Source: Sphingomonadales bacterium Ga0077559 (GTDB taxonomy: Bacteria > Pseudomonadota > Alphaproteobacteria > Sphingomonadales > Sphingomonadaceae). From it: DNA of 64,000 nucleotides. The notes under the pieces are model-generated. The model saw only the letters and a list, made by a program, of their open reading frames with translations, was not told the DNA's origin and ran no database searches. Every line of letters begins with the position of its first letter. Within the stretch, counting starts at the first letter, position 1. A program made the position numbers and the translations under genes. Where the stretch lies: NCBI GenBank assembly GCA_001464315.1, contig LNFK01000072.1, forward strand, positions 1 to 64,000, written 5' to 3'. Of this stretch, positions 43,669 to 53,670 are shown one piece after another.

Positions 43669-45867
43669 ATGTCCGAAATCACGCCCCAAATCGTCGCCGA
43701 CCATGGTCTGAATGAAGAAGAATATGCGCGGATACTGACCGCTATGGGGCGTGAGCCCAATATGGTCGAACTTGGCATATTCTCGGTGATGTGGTCGGAG
43801 CATTGCAGCTACAAATCCTCGCGTATCCACCTGAAGAAATTGCCGACCGAGGCCCCTTGGGTGATTTGCGGCCCTGGCGAAAATGCAGGCGTTATCGACA
43901 TCGGCGAAGGTCCGAACGGCACCAAGCTGGCCGCAATCTTCAAGATGGAATCGCACAACCACCCAAGCTACATCGAACCGTATCAAGGTGCGGCGACCGG
44001 CGTTGGCGGCATCTTGCGCGACGTGTTCACAATGGGCGCGCGGCCGGTTGCCAATATGAATGCGCTTCGGTTTGGGCGGCCAGATCATCCCAAGATGAAG
44101 CATCTGGTGCAAGGCGTGGTTGCCGGTATCGGCGGCTATGGCAATTGCGTCGGTGTGCCGACGGTGGGTGGCGAGACCAATTTCCACCCGGCGTATGACG
44201 GCAATATCCTCGTCAACGCAATGACTGTCGGCATCGCTGATCAGGACAGGATTTTCTATTCCGCCGCGACGGGTGTTGGCAATCCGATCGTCTACGTCGG
44301 CAGCAAGACTGGCCGCGACGGCATCCACGGTGCGACGATGGCGAGCGCCGACTTTGGCGCCGATATAGAAGAAAAACGCCCGACCGTTCAGGTCGGCGAT
44401 CCTTTCACCGAAAAGCTTCTGATCGAGGCGTGCCTCGAACTTATGGCGTCGGACGCTATTGTTGCGATTCAGGATATGGGCGCGGCTGGACTGACCAGCT
44501 CAAGCGTCGAAATGGCGACCAACGGCAAGGCTGGCATAATTCTCAACATGGACATGGTGCCGTGCCGCGAGGAGGGCATGACGCCTTACGAGATGATGCT
44601 GTCCGAAAGCCAGGAACGCATGTTGATGGTTTTAAAGCCCGGGCGTGAGGAGTTTGCTAAGGCGATTTTCGATAAATGGGAACTCGATTTCGCGGTGATC
44701 GGCGAAGTTACCGACACCGGGCATATGGTGTTGACGTGGAAGGGCGAAGTTGTTTGCGATATTCCCTTAGGACCGCTCGCTGAAGATGCGCCATTGTATG
44801 ACCGGCCTGCCGCGTCGAAGGAAGAATATAAGGCCTGGGCCAAGGTTGCACCGCTTGGCGATATCCGCGGAAGCACCGACATCGGCGCGGATTTGCTGAA
44901 GCTTATGGCGTGCCCCGATCTCGCCTCACGCGCTTGGATCTGGCAGCAATATGATTCGCAGGTGGGCGGCGATACCGCGCAGCTTTCGGGTGGTGATGCA
45001 GCAGTGGTGCGAATTCACGGCACCAACCGTGCGCTGGCGATGAGCACCGACTGCACCCCGCGTTATTGCTACGCCGACCCCTATGAAGGCGGCAAGCAGG
45101 CGGTGGCCGAAACATATCGTAACATCTGCGCCGTCGGGGCAAAGCCGCTGGCGATTACGAATTGCCTCAACTTTGCCAACCCGCAACGTCCCGAAATCAT
45201 GGCGCAGATCGTCGGCTGCCTCGAAGGCATGGGCGACGCCTGTCGAGCGCTCGATTACCCGATCGTGTCAGGCAATGTGTCGCTCTACAATGAAAGCAAA
45301 GCCACGGGCGGCGACAGCGCGATCTTGCCGACTCCTGCTATCGGCGGCGTGGGTGTGCTCGAAGACGTGAGCAAGATGGCGACGATTGGGTTCAAGGCGG
45401 AGGGGGATGCAATCTTCGTCATTGGCGACAACAACGGACATCTCGGTCAATCGCTTTGGCTGCGCGAGTTGCACGGACGTGAAGATGGTGATGCGCCGGT
45501 CGTCGATCTTGCCGCAGAAAAAGCCCATGCCGAATTCGTTCGAAAGTTGATTCATGAAGGCAAAGTCAACGCAGTGCATGATATCGCAGATGGCGGCCTG
45601 CTCGTTGCTTTGACAGAAATGGCGTTGGCGAGCGGCAAGGGCTGCTATCTTGAAGAAATCGGCGACCACTTTACTGCCTTTGGCGAAGATCAGGCGCGCT
45701 ATATTGTGACCAGCGCCGTTGCAGATACCATTCAAGCGGCAGGTTTGCGAATGACGCGGATTGGGAAGGTAAGCGGCATGTCGATAAAGGGTCCGGGCTT
45801 CGATGTTCCCCTCATCGCCCTCCGCGCCGCGCATGAGAGTTTCTTCAAAAACTGGATGGAAGCCTAA
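43669..45867 (+). CDS. purL: phosphoribosylformylglycinamidine synthase subunit PurL
   Basis: ATP-dependent amidotransferase subunit of the fourth step of purine synthesis, converting FGAR to FGAM together with PurQ and PurS. The 732 residues correspond to the small PurL type. Landmarks: [19 protein letters not shown] (catalytic His), [50 protein letters not shown] and the second AIRS-like half with [19 protein letters not shown] and [17 protein letters not shown] precedes ATG 43669. A DUF3052 gene follows three bases after the stop. Confidence 0.97.
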   Translation: MSEITPQIVADHGLNEEEYARILTAMGREPNMVELGIFSVMWSEHCSYKSSRIHLKKLPTEAPWVICGPGENAGVIDIGEGPNGTKLAAIFKMESHNHPSYIEPYQGAATGVGGILRDVFTMGARPVANMNALRFGRPDHPKMKHLVQGVVAGIGGYGNCVGVPTVGGETNFHPAYDGNILVNAMTVGIADQDRIFYSAATGVGNPIVYVGSKTGRDGIHGATMASADFGADIEEKRPTVQVGDPFTEKLLIEACLELMASDAIVAIQDMGAAGLTSSSVEMATNGKAGIILNMDMVPCREEGMTPYEMMLSESQERMLMVLKPGREEFAKAIFDKWELDFAVIGEVTDTGHMVLTWKGEVVCDIPLGPLAEDAPLYDRPAASKEEYKAWAKVAPLGDIRGSTDIGADLLKLMACPDLASRAWIWQQYDSQVGGDTAQLSGGDAAVVRIHGTNRALAMSTDCTPRYCYADPYEGGKQAVAETYRNICAVGAKPLAITNCLNFANPQRPEIMAQIVGCLEGMGDACRALDYPIVSGNVSLYNESKATGGDSAILPTPAIGGVGVLEDVSKMATIGFKAEGDAIFVIGDNNGHLGQSLWLRELHGREDGDAPVVDLAAEKAHAEFVRKLIHEGKVNAVHDIADGGLLVALTEMALASGKGCYLEEIGDHFTAFGEDQARYIVTSAVADTIQAAGLRMTRIGKVSGMSIKGPGFDVPLIALRAAHESFFKNWMEA

Positions 45868-45870
45868 AAC

Positions 45871-46290
45871 ATGCCGCCTGCTTCCTCCCGAGCAGGCTAT
45901 TCCGGCACGCCGCTCGGCAAAAAGCTATCGCTGAAGCCCGGCATGCGCGTCTGGTTTGATGCGATGCCAGGTAGCGTGCTTGCCGGAATCGATATTCCTG
46001 ATCTGGTATATCTCGCCGCACCTGAAGCCGGCATCGACGCAGCGCACATCTTCGTGACCGAACGCGCAGATATGGAGGCGAAGCTTTCAATTCTCCGACC
46101 ACTCCTGCAACCTGCGGGTTTAATCTGGGTAAGTTGGCCGAAAAAGGCCTCAAAAGTCCCGACAGATATCACCGAAGACGCAATTCGCGCGGTCATATTG
46201 CCTTCGACCGACCTCGTCGACGTCAAGGTCTGCGCGGTGGACGCGGTCTGGTCTGGCCTCAAACTGATGATCCGCAAGGACCGGCGTTAA
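45871..46290 (+). CDS. DUF3052 family protein
   Basis: A 139-residue protein of the DUF3052 family. The N-terminal AGYSGTPLGKKLSLKPGMRVWF and C-terminal WPKKASKVPTDITEDAIRAVILPSTDLVDVKVCAVDAVWSGLKLMIRKDRR are the conserved family blocks. The function is unknown; the fold predicted for the family is a small Rossmann-like domain. It begins three bases after purL and is therefore probably cotranscribed with it. It overlaps the convergent permease gene by four bases. Confidence 0.9.
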   Translation: MPPASSRAGYSGTPLGKKLSLKPGMRVWFDAMPGSVLAGIDIPDLVYLAAPEAGIDAAHIFVTERADMEAKLSILRPLLQPAGLIWVSWPKKASKVPTDITEDAIRAVILPSTDLVDVKVCAVDAVWSGLKLMIRKDRR

Positions 46291-48071
46291 AGACCGTACT
46301 GCCACACCAACAATGTCGACAGCGTCGTAATCATGATCAGCACCAGAGGAACACCGGTGCGCATATAGTCGCGGAACTGATATTCGCCCTCTGCCATGAT
46401 CAGCATGTTGGTTTGATAGGCAACGGGAGTGGCGTAGCATAGATTGCACCCGAAGAGCACTGCCAGAACCAGAGGCTCCACGGGCATACCGAGCTGCTTT
46501 GCCAAGGCAAAGGCAATTGGCGTTCCAACTGCCGCCGCAGTTGCGTTCGAAGCGAAGTTGGTAAGCACGGTAACAAACAACATCACCGCCGCGATCACCA
46601 CCGCTGGCGCTGCATATTGCAAACCTTGCGCCAGCCCCTGACCAATCCAGTCTGCTGCACCACTGACCAGAAACAATTTGCCGATGGCGATACTGGCCGC
46701 GATCAGCACGATCACTTTCGCCGAAAGCGCCCGGCCAACACGCTCAAACTTGACGCAACCCGTAAGGAACATCGCAACCGCGCCTGCGAGCGAAGTAATC
46801 GCAATCGGGATCAATCCGAAACTCGCAATCCCCACAGCAAGCGCCATGATTGCCAGTGCCAGCGGTGCCTTGTTAGACCGCGGCAATTCCTTGACTCCGG
46901 CAAGCAACAAAAGTGCATCTTCCTGCGCCCATATCTGTAAGCGTTCTTCGGTGCCCATTGCCAGCACCACATCTCCCTCACGCAATGGCGCATCGGCAGT
47001 TTTCTCGCGATATTCGTGAATAAATCGGCGGGCCTGATCGATGCCAAGCACCGCTAAACCTTCAAGCCCCGCGTTCTGCAAGGTGCGGCCAACCAGCCGC
47101 GAGTCATTCGTAACCGCAAGTTCAGCAATGACGATGTCATGGCGGCTTGCCGCTGCCTCGCGGGAAAGACGTTCGCTCAGCCATGCCGGCGCTGCGTTCG
47201 CCCCCAAAATGCGTGCCGCCTCGATCAAGGCATCGCGCGGGGCCTTCACCGAAAGTCGCATGCTGCCAGCAAGGGGACCGGACATTTCGGATAGGAAACG
47301 AAAATCGGCAGGGAGGACTTTTGCCAACTCATTTTGTGATTTGCCCAAAAGCGGCGACGTCTCGCTTATCCGGAAAGTTGCGAGGAAATTGTGCCGTTCC
47401 TGCGCTTGCTCAATTTCGGTCCCACTTAACAGGCGCGGCATGACCAACCAGATATAGGGCAAGGCAACGGCCGCCGCGATCAGGACGAGATGGGTATAAT
47501 GAAACACCCCGATTGCAGGCATCCCAAGATCCTGCGCGATCGACACCACGAGCAAATTGGTCGAAGTGCCAATTGTTGTCGCCATCCCGCCGATCAGCAC
47601 GGCCGAATTGACCGGAATCAGCGTTTTCGAGGCTGGCATCCCGCCCTGCATAGCCAGCTGGGTTAATATTGGAAGCAGCAGCACCAGCACCGGCGTGTCG
47701 TTGATCATCATGCTCATGCCAAAGGCGAGCAACAAGGTCACCAGCAGCCCAAGCTGGTTGTTAAACCGCCATACCGTACGCAGCGCCCGCGCCGCCGGGT
47801 CTAGCGCTCCGGTGACCACCAGCCCGCGTCCCATGATCATCAGCGCGCAGATTGTGATGAGCGCAGGGTGACCAAAGCCTTCAAAGGCCAGCACCAGCCC
47901 CTGATTGGGCACCATATCGGGCATAGGGAAGAAATAGAGGCCAAGCGCGATGACGCCGATGGTCAGTAGCGAGACAATCTCGACGCGCAGCTTTTCGGTC
48001 GCGAAGGCGTAAAAAACCAGAACAGCAAGCAATATGGACGCGGCGGCGTGGGGGGTCAGCGTCGACAGCAT
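46287..48071 (-). CDS. SLC13 family permease with TrkA-C domains
   Basis: A 594-residue inner-membrane transporter of the DASS/SLC13 type. The first membrane half ends near residue 200, followed by two cytoplasmic TrkA-C (RCK-C) domains (about 210-390; SVKAPRDALIEAARILGANAA, NDSRLVGRTLQNAGLEGLAVLGI, LREGDVVLAMGTEERLQ), then the second half with PFGCNLCYATPVAYQTNMLIM-type motif (GCNLCYATPVAYQTN) and NTPVLVLLLPI. Relatives carry sulfate, dicarboxylates or tricarboxylates; the TrkA-C pair suggests regulation by a nucleotide ligand. Substrate unresolved. Confidence 0.92.
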   Translation of the reverse strand: MLSTLTPHAAASILLAVLVFYAFATEKLRVEIVSLLTIGVIALGLYFFPMPDMVPNQGLVLAFEGFGHPALITICALMIMGRGLVVTGALDPAARALRTVWRFNNQLGLLVTLLLAFGMSMMINDTPVLVLLLPILTQLAMQGGMPASKTLIPVNSAVLIGGMATTIGTSTNLLVVSIAQDLGMPAIGVFHYTHLVLIAAAVALPYIWLVMPRLLSGTEIEQAQERHNFLATFRISETSPLLGKSQNELAKVLPADFRFLSEMSGPLAGSMRLSVKAPRDALIEAARILGANAAPAWLSERLSREAAASRHDIVIAELAVTNDSRLVGRTLQNAGLEGLAVLGIDQARRFIHEYREKTADAPLREGDVVLAMGTEERLQIWAQEDALLLLAGVKELPRSNKAPLALAIMALAVGIASFGLIPIAITSLAGAVAMFLTGCVKFERVGRALSAKVIVLIAASIAIGKLFLVSGAADWIGQGLAQGLQYAAPAVVIAAVMLFVTVLTNFASNATAAAVGTPIAFALAKQLGMPVEPLVLAVLFGCNLCYATPVAYQTNMLIMAEGEYQFRDYMRTGVPLVLIMITTLSTLLVWQYGL

Positions 48072-48135
48072 TGCCCGACCTTAGCCGCTTGACGGTTAGG
48101 GGCAAGTTCCAGCCGCTATTTTTTTCTTCTTGTAC

Positions 48136-49707
48136 TCAGGCGTTTAGACCAACTGCATCAATGAAATCGTTTGAAAAAGCATTTCGCTCGGCCTGATCGG
48201 GTAGCAGAATCCGCCGCGCCGCATTCCAGCGGTCGACATTGCCGCCATAGGCCGCGCGCACCCTTGATTTGGTCAGGTGATTCGTCTTTCCCCAATGCAT
48301 CGTGAAAGGCATCCCTGCGGTCTCGAACCTTTGTGCTACCAGCTTGATCAGTTTTTGCGTCGAAGAGGAATCAATGCCGTCAATGTCAATGACGCAGGTC
48401 GGATCATACCGCGTGAAGGACAATATTCCGGGCGACTTCTGCACGTAGCGGCACGTCAGCACCACGCCCGCTTTTTTGTGCAAAAGGAACGCCTCGGCCA
48501 TGATTTGGAGCGCGTTGGTGACCTGCGGCAGAGGCACACCGAAACCACTGCTCGCGACCCCGCGTCGTGCATCGGTGAATGCGTAGGCCTGTCCCGGGGT
48601 TTTCCATTTTTCTGGTTTATTTGCTTCATTCTGCTCCTTGAGCATGATTTCCATCAACAGCCATGTCGCTAGATCGCGCAGTGCCGGGTCAAGTTTGATG
48701 ATGTCGCCAATAAGCTTAGGCAAATCGGTGCCGTCGCTATTTTCCTTTTTGAGATTATATTTCGGCATATAGCCCGGCGGGCATATTTCCTTGTAGCGAA
48801 CCGTGCAGAAAACCTTGGCGCGGTCGCCATCTTCCCACAAATCGTCGGGATCGAAAATCGCCTGAAAAAAATACGGGCGGCGGCTTTCGTCAGGGATGCC
48901 TGAGCCTGTAAATTCCAACGAATTGAGCGCGGCCTTGATCTTACCATATCGAATGCGCCGCAGTGACGAATTGAGCAGATAGCGCCCGGTCGAACAGATC
49001 AGCACCGAGTGGACAACTCCTAGCGACCCCAGGCTGACAATTGCCGCCTCGAAAAGATTGTCGTCACGCACCAGTTCAGCGCCCAACTTTGCGGCGAAAT
49101 TGTCTTTCATCACTGGCGCGCTGGCGCGTTCGATCCACATGTTGCGGTTGGCGGTAAGCAATTGAATACCCACGACCTGGCTTTCCATGCCGCCGACATC
49201 GATGGCCGAGCCATGCACGCCGGTGCCAAGTGCGCCAGCGATCGTCTGCCCATTGCTTGCGCCCGAAGTGCGCAAGGCGCGGCGGCGTTGGCCGTTCGGA
49301 AGCACAGAATTTGGCGATTCGAGTGTCTCGTTGATCCGCGCAATCAACGTGCCGCACTGGCAGAGCAATAGCTCGTCATGCGTGACCCCGGCCTGCGCGT
49401 GCATATCGCCAGCGCTGAAACCAAAGCGCCAATCGAGTTTATTGGTTTCAATTATCCATCCGTTGGCGACCACCGGGATATCCGAGAACGACCAATGCGC
49501 GCCAACCGCGCGAATTCGCTTTCCTGCCGCCAAGGCATCACGAATGACCTGCTGCAGCCTTGCAGCAGTCGCTTTCATACCGTCCAGCGATTGGGCTTGA
49601 GAAACATCATTATGAACGGTCAAAACTTTTGCGACCGGAACCTTCACATTTTCATGATGGTTTTGCCAGTTCGCTGCGTTGCGGACGTCGACGAAATTGT
49701 CGGGCAT
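48136..49707 (-). CDS. FAD-binding oxidoreductase, D-arabinono-1,4-lactone oxidase-like
   Basis: A 523-residue flavoprotein of the VAO family. The FAD_binding_4 domain has GKRIRAVGAHWSFSDIP, where His in GAHWS is the likely covalent FAD attachment site, and SNGQTIAGALGTGVHGSAIDVGGMESQVVGIQLLT. The C-terminal ALO-type domain ends with FETAGMPFTMHWGKTNHL, the HWGK motif of sugar-lactone oxidases. Probably oxidises an aldonolactone or sugar alcohol with oxygen as acceptor. No signal peptide. A good sigma-70-like promoter lies upstream. Confidence 0.86.
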   Translation of the reverse strand: MPDNFVDVRNAANWQNHHENVKVPVAKVLTVHNDVSQAQSLDGMKATAARLQQVIRDALAAGKRIRAVGAHWSFSDIPVVANGWIIETNKLDWRFGFSAGDMHAQAGVTHDELLLCQCGTLIARINETLESPNSVLPNGQRRRALRTSGASNGQTIAGALGTGVHGSAIDVGGMESQVVGIQLLTANRNMWIERASAPVMKDNFAAKLGAELVRDDNLFEAAIVSLGSLGVVHSVLICSTGRYLLNSSLRRIRYGKIKAALNSLEFTGSGIPDESRRPYFFQAIFDPDDLWEDGDRAKVFCTVRYKEICPPGYMPKYNLKKENSDGTDLPKLIGDIIKLDPALRDLATWLLMEIMLKEQNEANKPEKWKTPGQAYAFTDARRGVASSGFGVPLPQVTNALQIMAEAFLLHKKAGVVLTCRYVQKSPGILSFTRYDPTCVIDIDGIDSSSTQKLIKLVAQRFETAGMPFTMHWGKTNHLTKSRVRAAYGGNVDRWNAARRILLPDQAERNAFSNDFIDAVGLNA

Positions 49708-49781
49708 GGATGCGCGCTCCCCAATTGGTGCGGCGCAGCCCTTTTGGACTTTACACCGCGCTAACGGCGCGACTTTCCACT

Positions 49782-49810
49782 ATAATCTATCAGGCGATGT
49801 TTTTTTGCAA
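49782..49810 (-). promoter_or_regulatory. predicted promoter of the lactone-oxidase-like gene
   Basis: On the minus strand TTGCAA (49805-49810), a 17-base spacer and GATTAT (49782-49787) resemble a sigma-70 promoter, about 75 bases before the start at 49707. Spacing is ideal; hexamers match moderately. Confidence 0.4.
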
Positions 49811-49829
49811 TCGTTCATTGGCGTAAAAG

Positions 49830-50606
49830 TCAGGCGGCTGCCGCGAGCAAATTGTACGGGTCGATCCCACCTGAACGCATTGCTTCGTGCGCCGCCTTGT
49901 ACGCAACCGGCTCTGCAATTCCCAAACGCTTCCGTGCATCGGCCAGCGGTTCTTTAAGCAATGCAATGATATCTTCATGCACCAGATTTTTCGCTGCCTT
50001 GCCGATCCGGTGGCCCTCGCGGACCGCGGCCATGATTGGTGCAGATGGCGCGACGCGGCGTTTCAGTTCGAAACCGCCGGCATAAGCGATAAAGCCGACG
50101 CCCAGATTGCGATGCTGCGCGTATGTGAATGCAAGCACACATTGTTCGCCAAGCGCATCGCGGCCGTAGCCGGTGAGGATATGGTGCAGGTCATGTGTGT
50201 CGCGCAGACGGTCGCCATAGCGGTCGATGCCATCTTCAAAGCGCGTGCCTGCTTGCGTGAATTTGCCATATTCGGCCTCAAGACCGGCGGCGGAGAGACC
50301 CTCGCGTTCCATGAAGTCGACATAAGCGCGACCGACAGTACCCGCGGGAAGCTTCTTCAACGTGTCGTGATCGTCGAGAATATCGATCAGCCGTTCGTTT
50401 GAAGCGAGAAGCCGTTGCCCCTTTTCGCTATGCCAGAAATTGCCCGCCACTTCGCGGAATTTGCGGCCACGCAATGCGGCAATGATGTGAAAAACCTGTT
50501 CGGTATCTTCCTTGTCAGCCATCAAATTCTGAAAATGACGCCACGCCTTGAACGGACGAAATTCGCTTCCGGGACGCTCGGGGTGGTGAAATGGTATGAC
50601 AGACAT
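49830..50606 (-). CDS. coq4: Coq4 family ubiquinone biosynthesis protein
   Basis: A 258-residue homolog of Coq4, which removes the C1 carboxyl of the quinone ring precursor and organises the ubiquinone complex. The Coq4 metal motif is visible as RDTHDLHHILTGYGRDALGEQ (HDxxH about residue 136). The rest of the conserved core is GRAYVDFMEREGL and LLKEPLADARKRLGI. Bacterial Coq4-like proteins occur in many alphaproteobacteria. A UbiB-like kinase gene follows upstream on the same strand (gap 90 bases), and UbiK is encoded elsewhere in the window. Confidence 0.88.
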   Translation of the reverse strand: MSVIPFHHPERPGSEFRPFKAWRHFQNLMADKEDTEQVFHIIAALRGRKFREVAGNFWHSEKGQRLLASNERLIDILDDHDTLKKLPAGTVGRAYVDFMEREGLSAAGLEAEYGKFTQAGTRFEDGIDRYGDRLRDTHDLHHILTGYGRDALGEQCVLAFTYAQHRNLGVGFIAYAGGFELKRRVAPSAPIMAAVREGHRIGKAAKNLVHEDIIALLKEPLADARKRLGIAEPVAYKAAHEAMRSGGIDPYNLLAAAA

Positions 50607-50695
50607 CGATATATTCCTCGATCAGCTTTTCGAATGAGACCTTATCTACACCAGTGTTAATAGCAGATGAAAATCTGGCCATCAATAAGATTTTC

Positions 50696-52021
50696 TCAAG
50701 ATGATTTTTCGAGATGGATACGCAACAACGCGCCAATATCCACGCGCGCACGCAGCCTTGCCGCTAGATGGTACATGCCGCCGAGCTTTCTTTGAACGAA
50801 AAACAGCTCGGCCGGCGGCAGGCGCCAATTGGCGCGATCATTGAGCAGCGCGAAGCCCTGATCTCGAATCGCATGCATCAGACCATTATTGCCAAAATCA
50901 AACGCACCTTGGTGCAGCATCGGCTCGATAATCATGTCAAACAGCCGCGTAACCGAATTGACGTGGCCTGCGCTCATCTGATCATCGATCAGTCCGAAAT
51001 CCTCAAGCGCGCCGCGAAGTTTAGCTTGGTCTCCGGTCAGCCCAGCAGACAGCATTTGCCGGTAGAATTGCTCGATCTCTGGCGACACATCGCGCGCCGC
51101 GCCAAAATCCAGCAGCACGATACTGCCGGTCCCCGGATCATAGCGGTAATTGGCGAGATTCGGGTCGCTTTGCATGACACCGAATTCAAACAGCTCACGC
51201 AAAACGAGGTCCATCAACACGTGCGCTGCTCGGTCGCGCTCTTCTTGCGGCCGCATCGAAAGTTGCTCAATTGCAACGCCCGGAACATAGGTCATCGCCA
51301 ATATCGTCGGCGTCGAAATTTCAGGCAAAATTTCAGGCACGACAAACCGCGCATCGTCACCCAAAGCTTTGGCATATCGCGCAAGATAGGCTGCCTCGCG
51401 AACATAATCTGCCTCGTCATGCAACTGCATCTTGGCCTCGGCAAGCAACGGCTTGATGTCGATATGACGCGGTAGAAGCCCGCTTGCCTTCAACAGCATG
51501 CTCGCATTATCGACGTCGCTGTCGATGCTGTTTGCGATAAGTGGATATTGGATTTTGACCGCCAGATCGCGGCCATCGATCGATCGAGCGCGGTGAACCT
51601 GACCAATGGAAGCGGCGGCAATCGGCCTTGCATCAAATGCGGACAGTTTTCCCCGCCAGTTTTCGCCCCATTGCGTTACCAATATCTTCGCTAGTTGCGC
51701 ATCGGTCATCGGCTCGGCATCGGCGCGCAGCCGGGCAAGAATTTCGGCTAGTTCAGGTGGAACGAAATCGCCGCTGTCCATCGACAGCAATTGCCCGAGC
51801 TTCATCGCTGCCCCGCGCATTTCGGCAAGCTTGCCCGTCACCTTGAACGCATTGGCGGGGGTGAGCATCAGCTCGGACATCCGCGGGCGCTTGCCGCTGG
51901 CCAATTCGCGCACGCCACCTGCGACAACATTGCCGGCGATACCAGCTGCGAGGCCGCCGAAATGCCCGAGGCGGCGCAGACGGCTGCTAGGGATAGTTTT
52001 TCCAAATCTTTTGTCAGTCAT
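50696..52021 (-). CDS. ABC1/AarF (UbiB-like) family kinase
   Basis: Atypical protein-kinase-like ATPase, 441 residues from ATG 52021 (the frame opens at 52138, but the conserved start is MTDKRFGKTIPSSRLRRLGHFGG). ABC1-specific motifs: KLAEMRGAAMKLGQLLSMD (the KxGQ motif), AAASIGQVHRARSIDGRDLAVKIQYP (Ala-rich loop and Lys), YVREAAYLARYAKAL, SDPNLANYRYDPGTGSIVLLDFGAARD (Asn and DFG). UbiB proteins support coenzyme Q synthesis; sphingomonads often carry more than one, and the shorter length without C-terminal membrane helices fits the ADCK3/4-like subgroup. Confidence 0.9.
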   Translation of the reverse strand: MTDKRFGKTIPSSRLRRLGHFGGLAAGIAGNVVAGGVRELASGKRPRMSELMLTPANAFKVTGKLAEMRGAAMKLGQLLSMDSGDFVPPELAEILARLRADAEPMTDAQLAKILVTQWGENWRGKLSAFDARPIAAASIGQVHRARSIDGRDLAVKIQYPLIANSIDSDVDNASMLLKASGLLPRHIDIKPLLAEAKMQLHDEADYVREAAYLARYAKALGDDARFVVPEILPEISTPTILAMTYVPGVAIEQLSMRPQEERDRAAHVLMDLVLRELFEFGVMQSDPNLANYRYDPGTGSIVLLDFGAARDVSPEIEQFYRQMLSAGLTGDQAKLRGALEDFGLIDDQMSAGHVNSVTRLFDMIIEPMLHQGAFDFGNNGLMHAIRDQGFALLNDRANWRLPPAELFFVQRKLGGMYHLAARLRARVDIGALLRIHLEKSS

Positions 52022-52108
52022 GCGGCGCGGCTTACGCTTTGGCTGGAACGCTGTCAGTATGGTGGTAAGGCTGTGGTGTCGTACAGACATTGCTAAGGGT
52101 TCAAGTGA

Positions 52109-53344
52109 ATGGAAGGAACTTCGGGGGCGGTTCGCCACATCAGTCTGGACGCGATGCGCGGATTTGCCGTTATGGGCATTTTGGCGATGAACATTGTTGC
52201 CTTTGCGATGCCATTCTGGGCGTATATCACGCCGCTGGCGTATGGCGGCGAGACCACCGCCGAGCGCGGAGCGTGGGTTATCTCTTACGTGCTGCTCGAC
52301 GGAAAGATGCGCGGTTTCTTTTCGCTATTGTTCGGCGCCAGCATGATGCTCATTATCGAGCGCGCCGATGCTAAGCAAGAAAGCGCGGCGAAGGTGCATT
52401 ATTCGCGGATGCTCTGGCTTGCCATCTTCGGCCTCGCGCATTTCTACTTCATCTGGTTCGGCGACATATTGTTTCTTTACGCCGCTGTTGGCTGTCTCGC
52501 TTTCCTGTTTCGCAAATGGGAACCGCGCCGCCTGATAAAATGGGCCTTAATAATTTTCAGCGTTCATCTAGTGCTGTTCGGTCTGCAATTTGTCGGTCTG
52601 CAAGTGATGCAGTTCTTCGCTACGCAGCCCGGCGCATCTGCAGATTTGGTGAAACAATATAAGGACATCATGGCGAGTGCCGATTTCGATTTCGGCACCG
52701 CGAAGCAGCTGGCGTTGCATCGCGGCGATTATGGCGGGATCGTCGCCGACAAACTGGGAAATTGGGGCAAGCCTTTTGGCGGCATGCTGCAAAGTGTCGG
52801 CGAAACTCTGCCGCTGATGATGTTCGGTATGGCGATGAAAAAAAACGGGTTTCTGACAGGTGAGTGGGAGTGCGCCGACTATGTTCGCTGGGCGCGAAAA
52901 ATGATTATCCCCGGGTTGATATTGAGTGGCCTGGTTGCGGCCATGGTTGTGATGGCAAATTATGACAAGATCACAGCGATTGCAGCCTTTTTCATCTGGA
53001 GTGCGATACCGCGGACGATGCTGACCATCGGATATGCCGCCTTGTTGATGCTGGTCATTGGGCGCTATGCCGGAAGTGCCTTCATCGCGAGTGTAGCGGC
53101 AGCGGGGCAGGCGGCGTTCACCAATTATCTCGTTACAAGTATTGCTATGACGACAATATTCTACGGTTATGGGTTCAGCCTATATGGTCATTTGGGTCGT
53201 GTTGAACTGTGGTTTTTCGTGATTGGCGCGTGGGCGGTAATGCTACTGTGGTCAAAGCCGTGGTTGGAAAGGTTCCGTTACGGTCCACTTGAATGGTTGT
53301 GGCGATCGCTCGCACGGATAAAGGTGCAACCGTTGCGCCGTTAA
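52109..53344 (+). CDS. DUF418 domain-containing membrane protein
   Basis: A 411-residue polytopic membrane protein (about ten helices) of the DUF418/DUF1624-like group. The start matches the family: ISLDAMRGFAVMGILAMNIVAFAMPFWAY. Further features are GKMRGFFSLLFGASMMLIIERAD, RMLWLAIFGLAHFYFIWFGDILFLYAAVGCLAFLFR and the C-terminal DUF418 region AGQAAFTNYLVTSIAMTTIFYGYGFSLYGHLGRVELW. The function is unknown; acyltransferase or transport roles have been suggested for relatives. Divergent from the UbiB-like gene with 87 bases between starts. Confidence 0.9.
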   Translation: MEGTSGAVRHISLDAMRGFAVMGILAMNIVAFAMPFWAYITPLAYGGETTAERGAWVISYVLLDGKMRGFFSLLFGASMMLIIERADAKQESAAKVHYSRMLWLAIFGLAHFYFIWFGDILFLYAAVGCLAFLFRKWEPRRLIKWALIIFSVHLVLFGLQFVGLQVMQFFATQPGASADLVKQYKDIMASADFDFGTAKQLALHRGDYGGIVADKLGNWGKPFGGMLQSVGETLPLMMFGMAMKKNGFLTGEWECADYVRWARKMIIPGLILSGLVAAMVVMANYDKITAIAAFFIWSAIPRTMLTIGYAALLMLVIGRYAGSAFIASVAAAGQAAFTNYLVTSIAMTTIFYGYGFSLYGHLGRVELWFFVIGAWAVMLLWSKPWLERFRYGPLEWLWRSLARIKVQPLRR

Positions 53345-53350
53345 AGCTAT

Positions 53351-53365
53351 TGCAATCAATTCGCA
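53351..53365. promoter_or_regulatory. possible Fur-type site before bfd
   Basis: TGCAATCAATTCGCA is an imperfect palindrome with the TGC...GCA ends of alphaproteobacterial Fur boxes, 35 bases before bfd. The match is weak and is supported mainly by the iron-storage genes downstream. Confidence 0.25.
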
Positions 53366-53399
53366 TTAACGTTATTCTTGTGCAATCAGGAGCGATTCT

Positions 53400-53570
53400 A
53401 TGGTTGTTTGCGTGTGTAATGCCATTCGGGAAAAAGATTTGCGCGCCGCAGTGCGTTGCGGGTCGGAACGTGCCAACGATGTATTTGCGCGTCTGGGTCG
53501 CAAACCCAAATGCGGTCAATGCCTGTCGTTTGCGCGAAACATTATCAGTGCCGGCCCTGCAACCGCTTAG
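53400..53570 (+). CDS. bfd: bacterioferritin-associated ferredoxin (BFD-like [2Fe-2S] protein)
   Basis: A 56-residue ORF from ATG 53400, with AGGAG eight bases upstream. It reads MVVCVCNAIREKDLRAAVRC and continues to FARLGRKPKCGQCLSFARN; the C-x-C and C-x-x-C pairs are the four Cys ligands of the BFD [2Fe-2S] cluster, spaced as in the family. Bfd donates electrons to bacterioferritin to release stored iron. The bacterioferritin gene starts 100 bases downstream, so the pair is in the standard order. Confidence 0.92.
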   Translation: MVVCVCNAIREKDLRAAVRCGSERANDVFARLGRKPKCGQCLSFARNIISAGPATA

Positions 53571-53670
53571 CAATAGCTTTACGAAAAACCCTACATTTCT
53601 GCGGGGTTAGGCCTTTTCCTGTATCAATTTTGGCTTTATGCTTTGCTGCAGTTGCAAACAGGAGAATGCC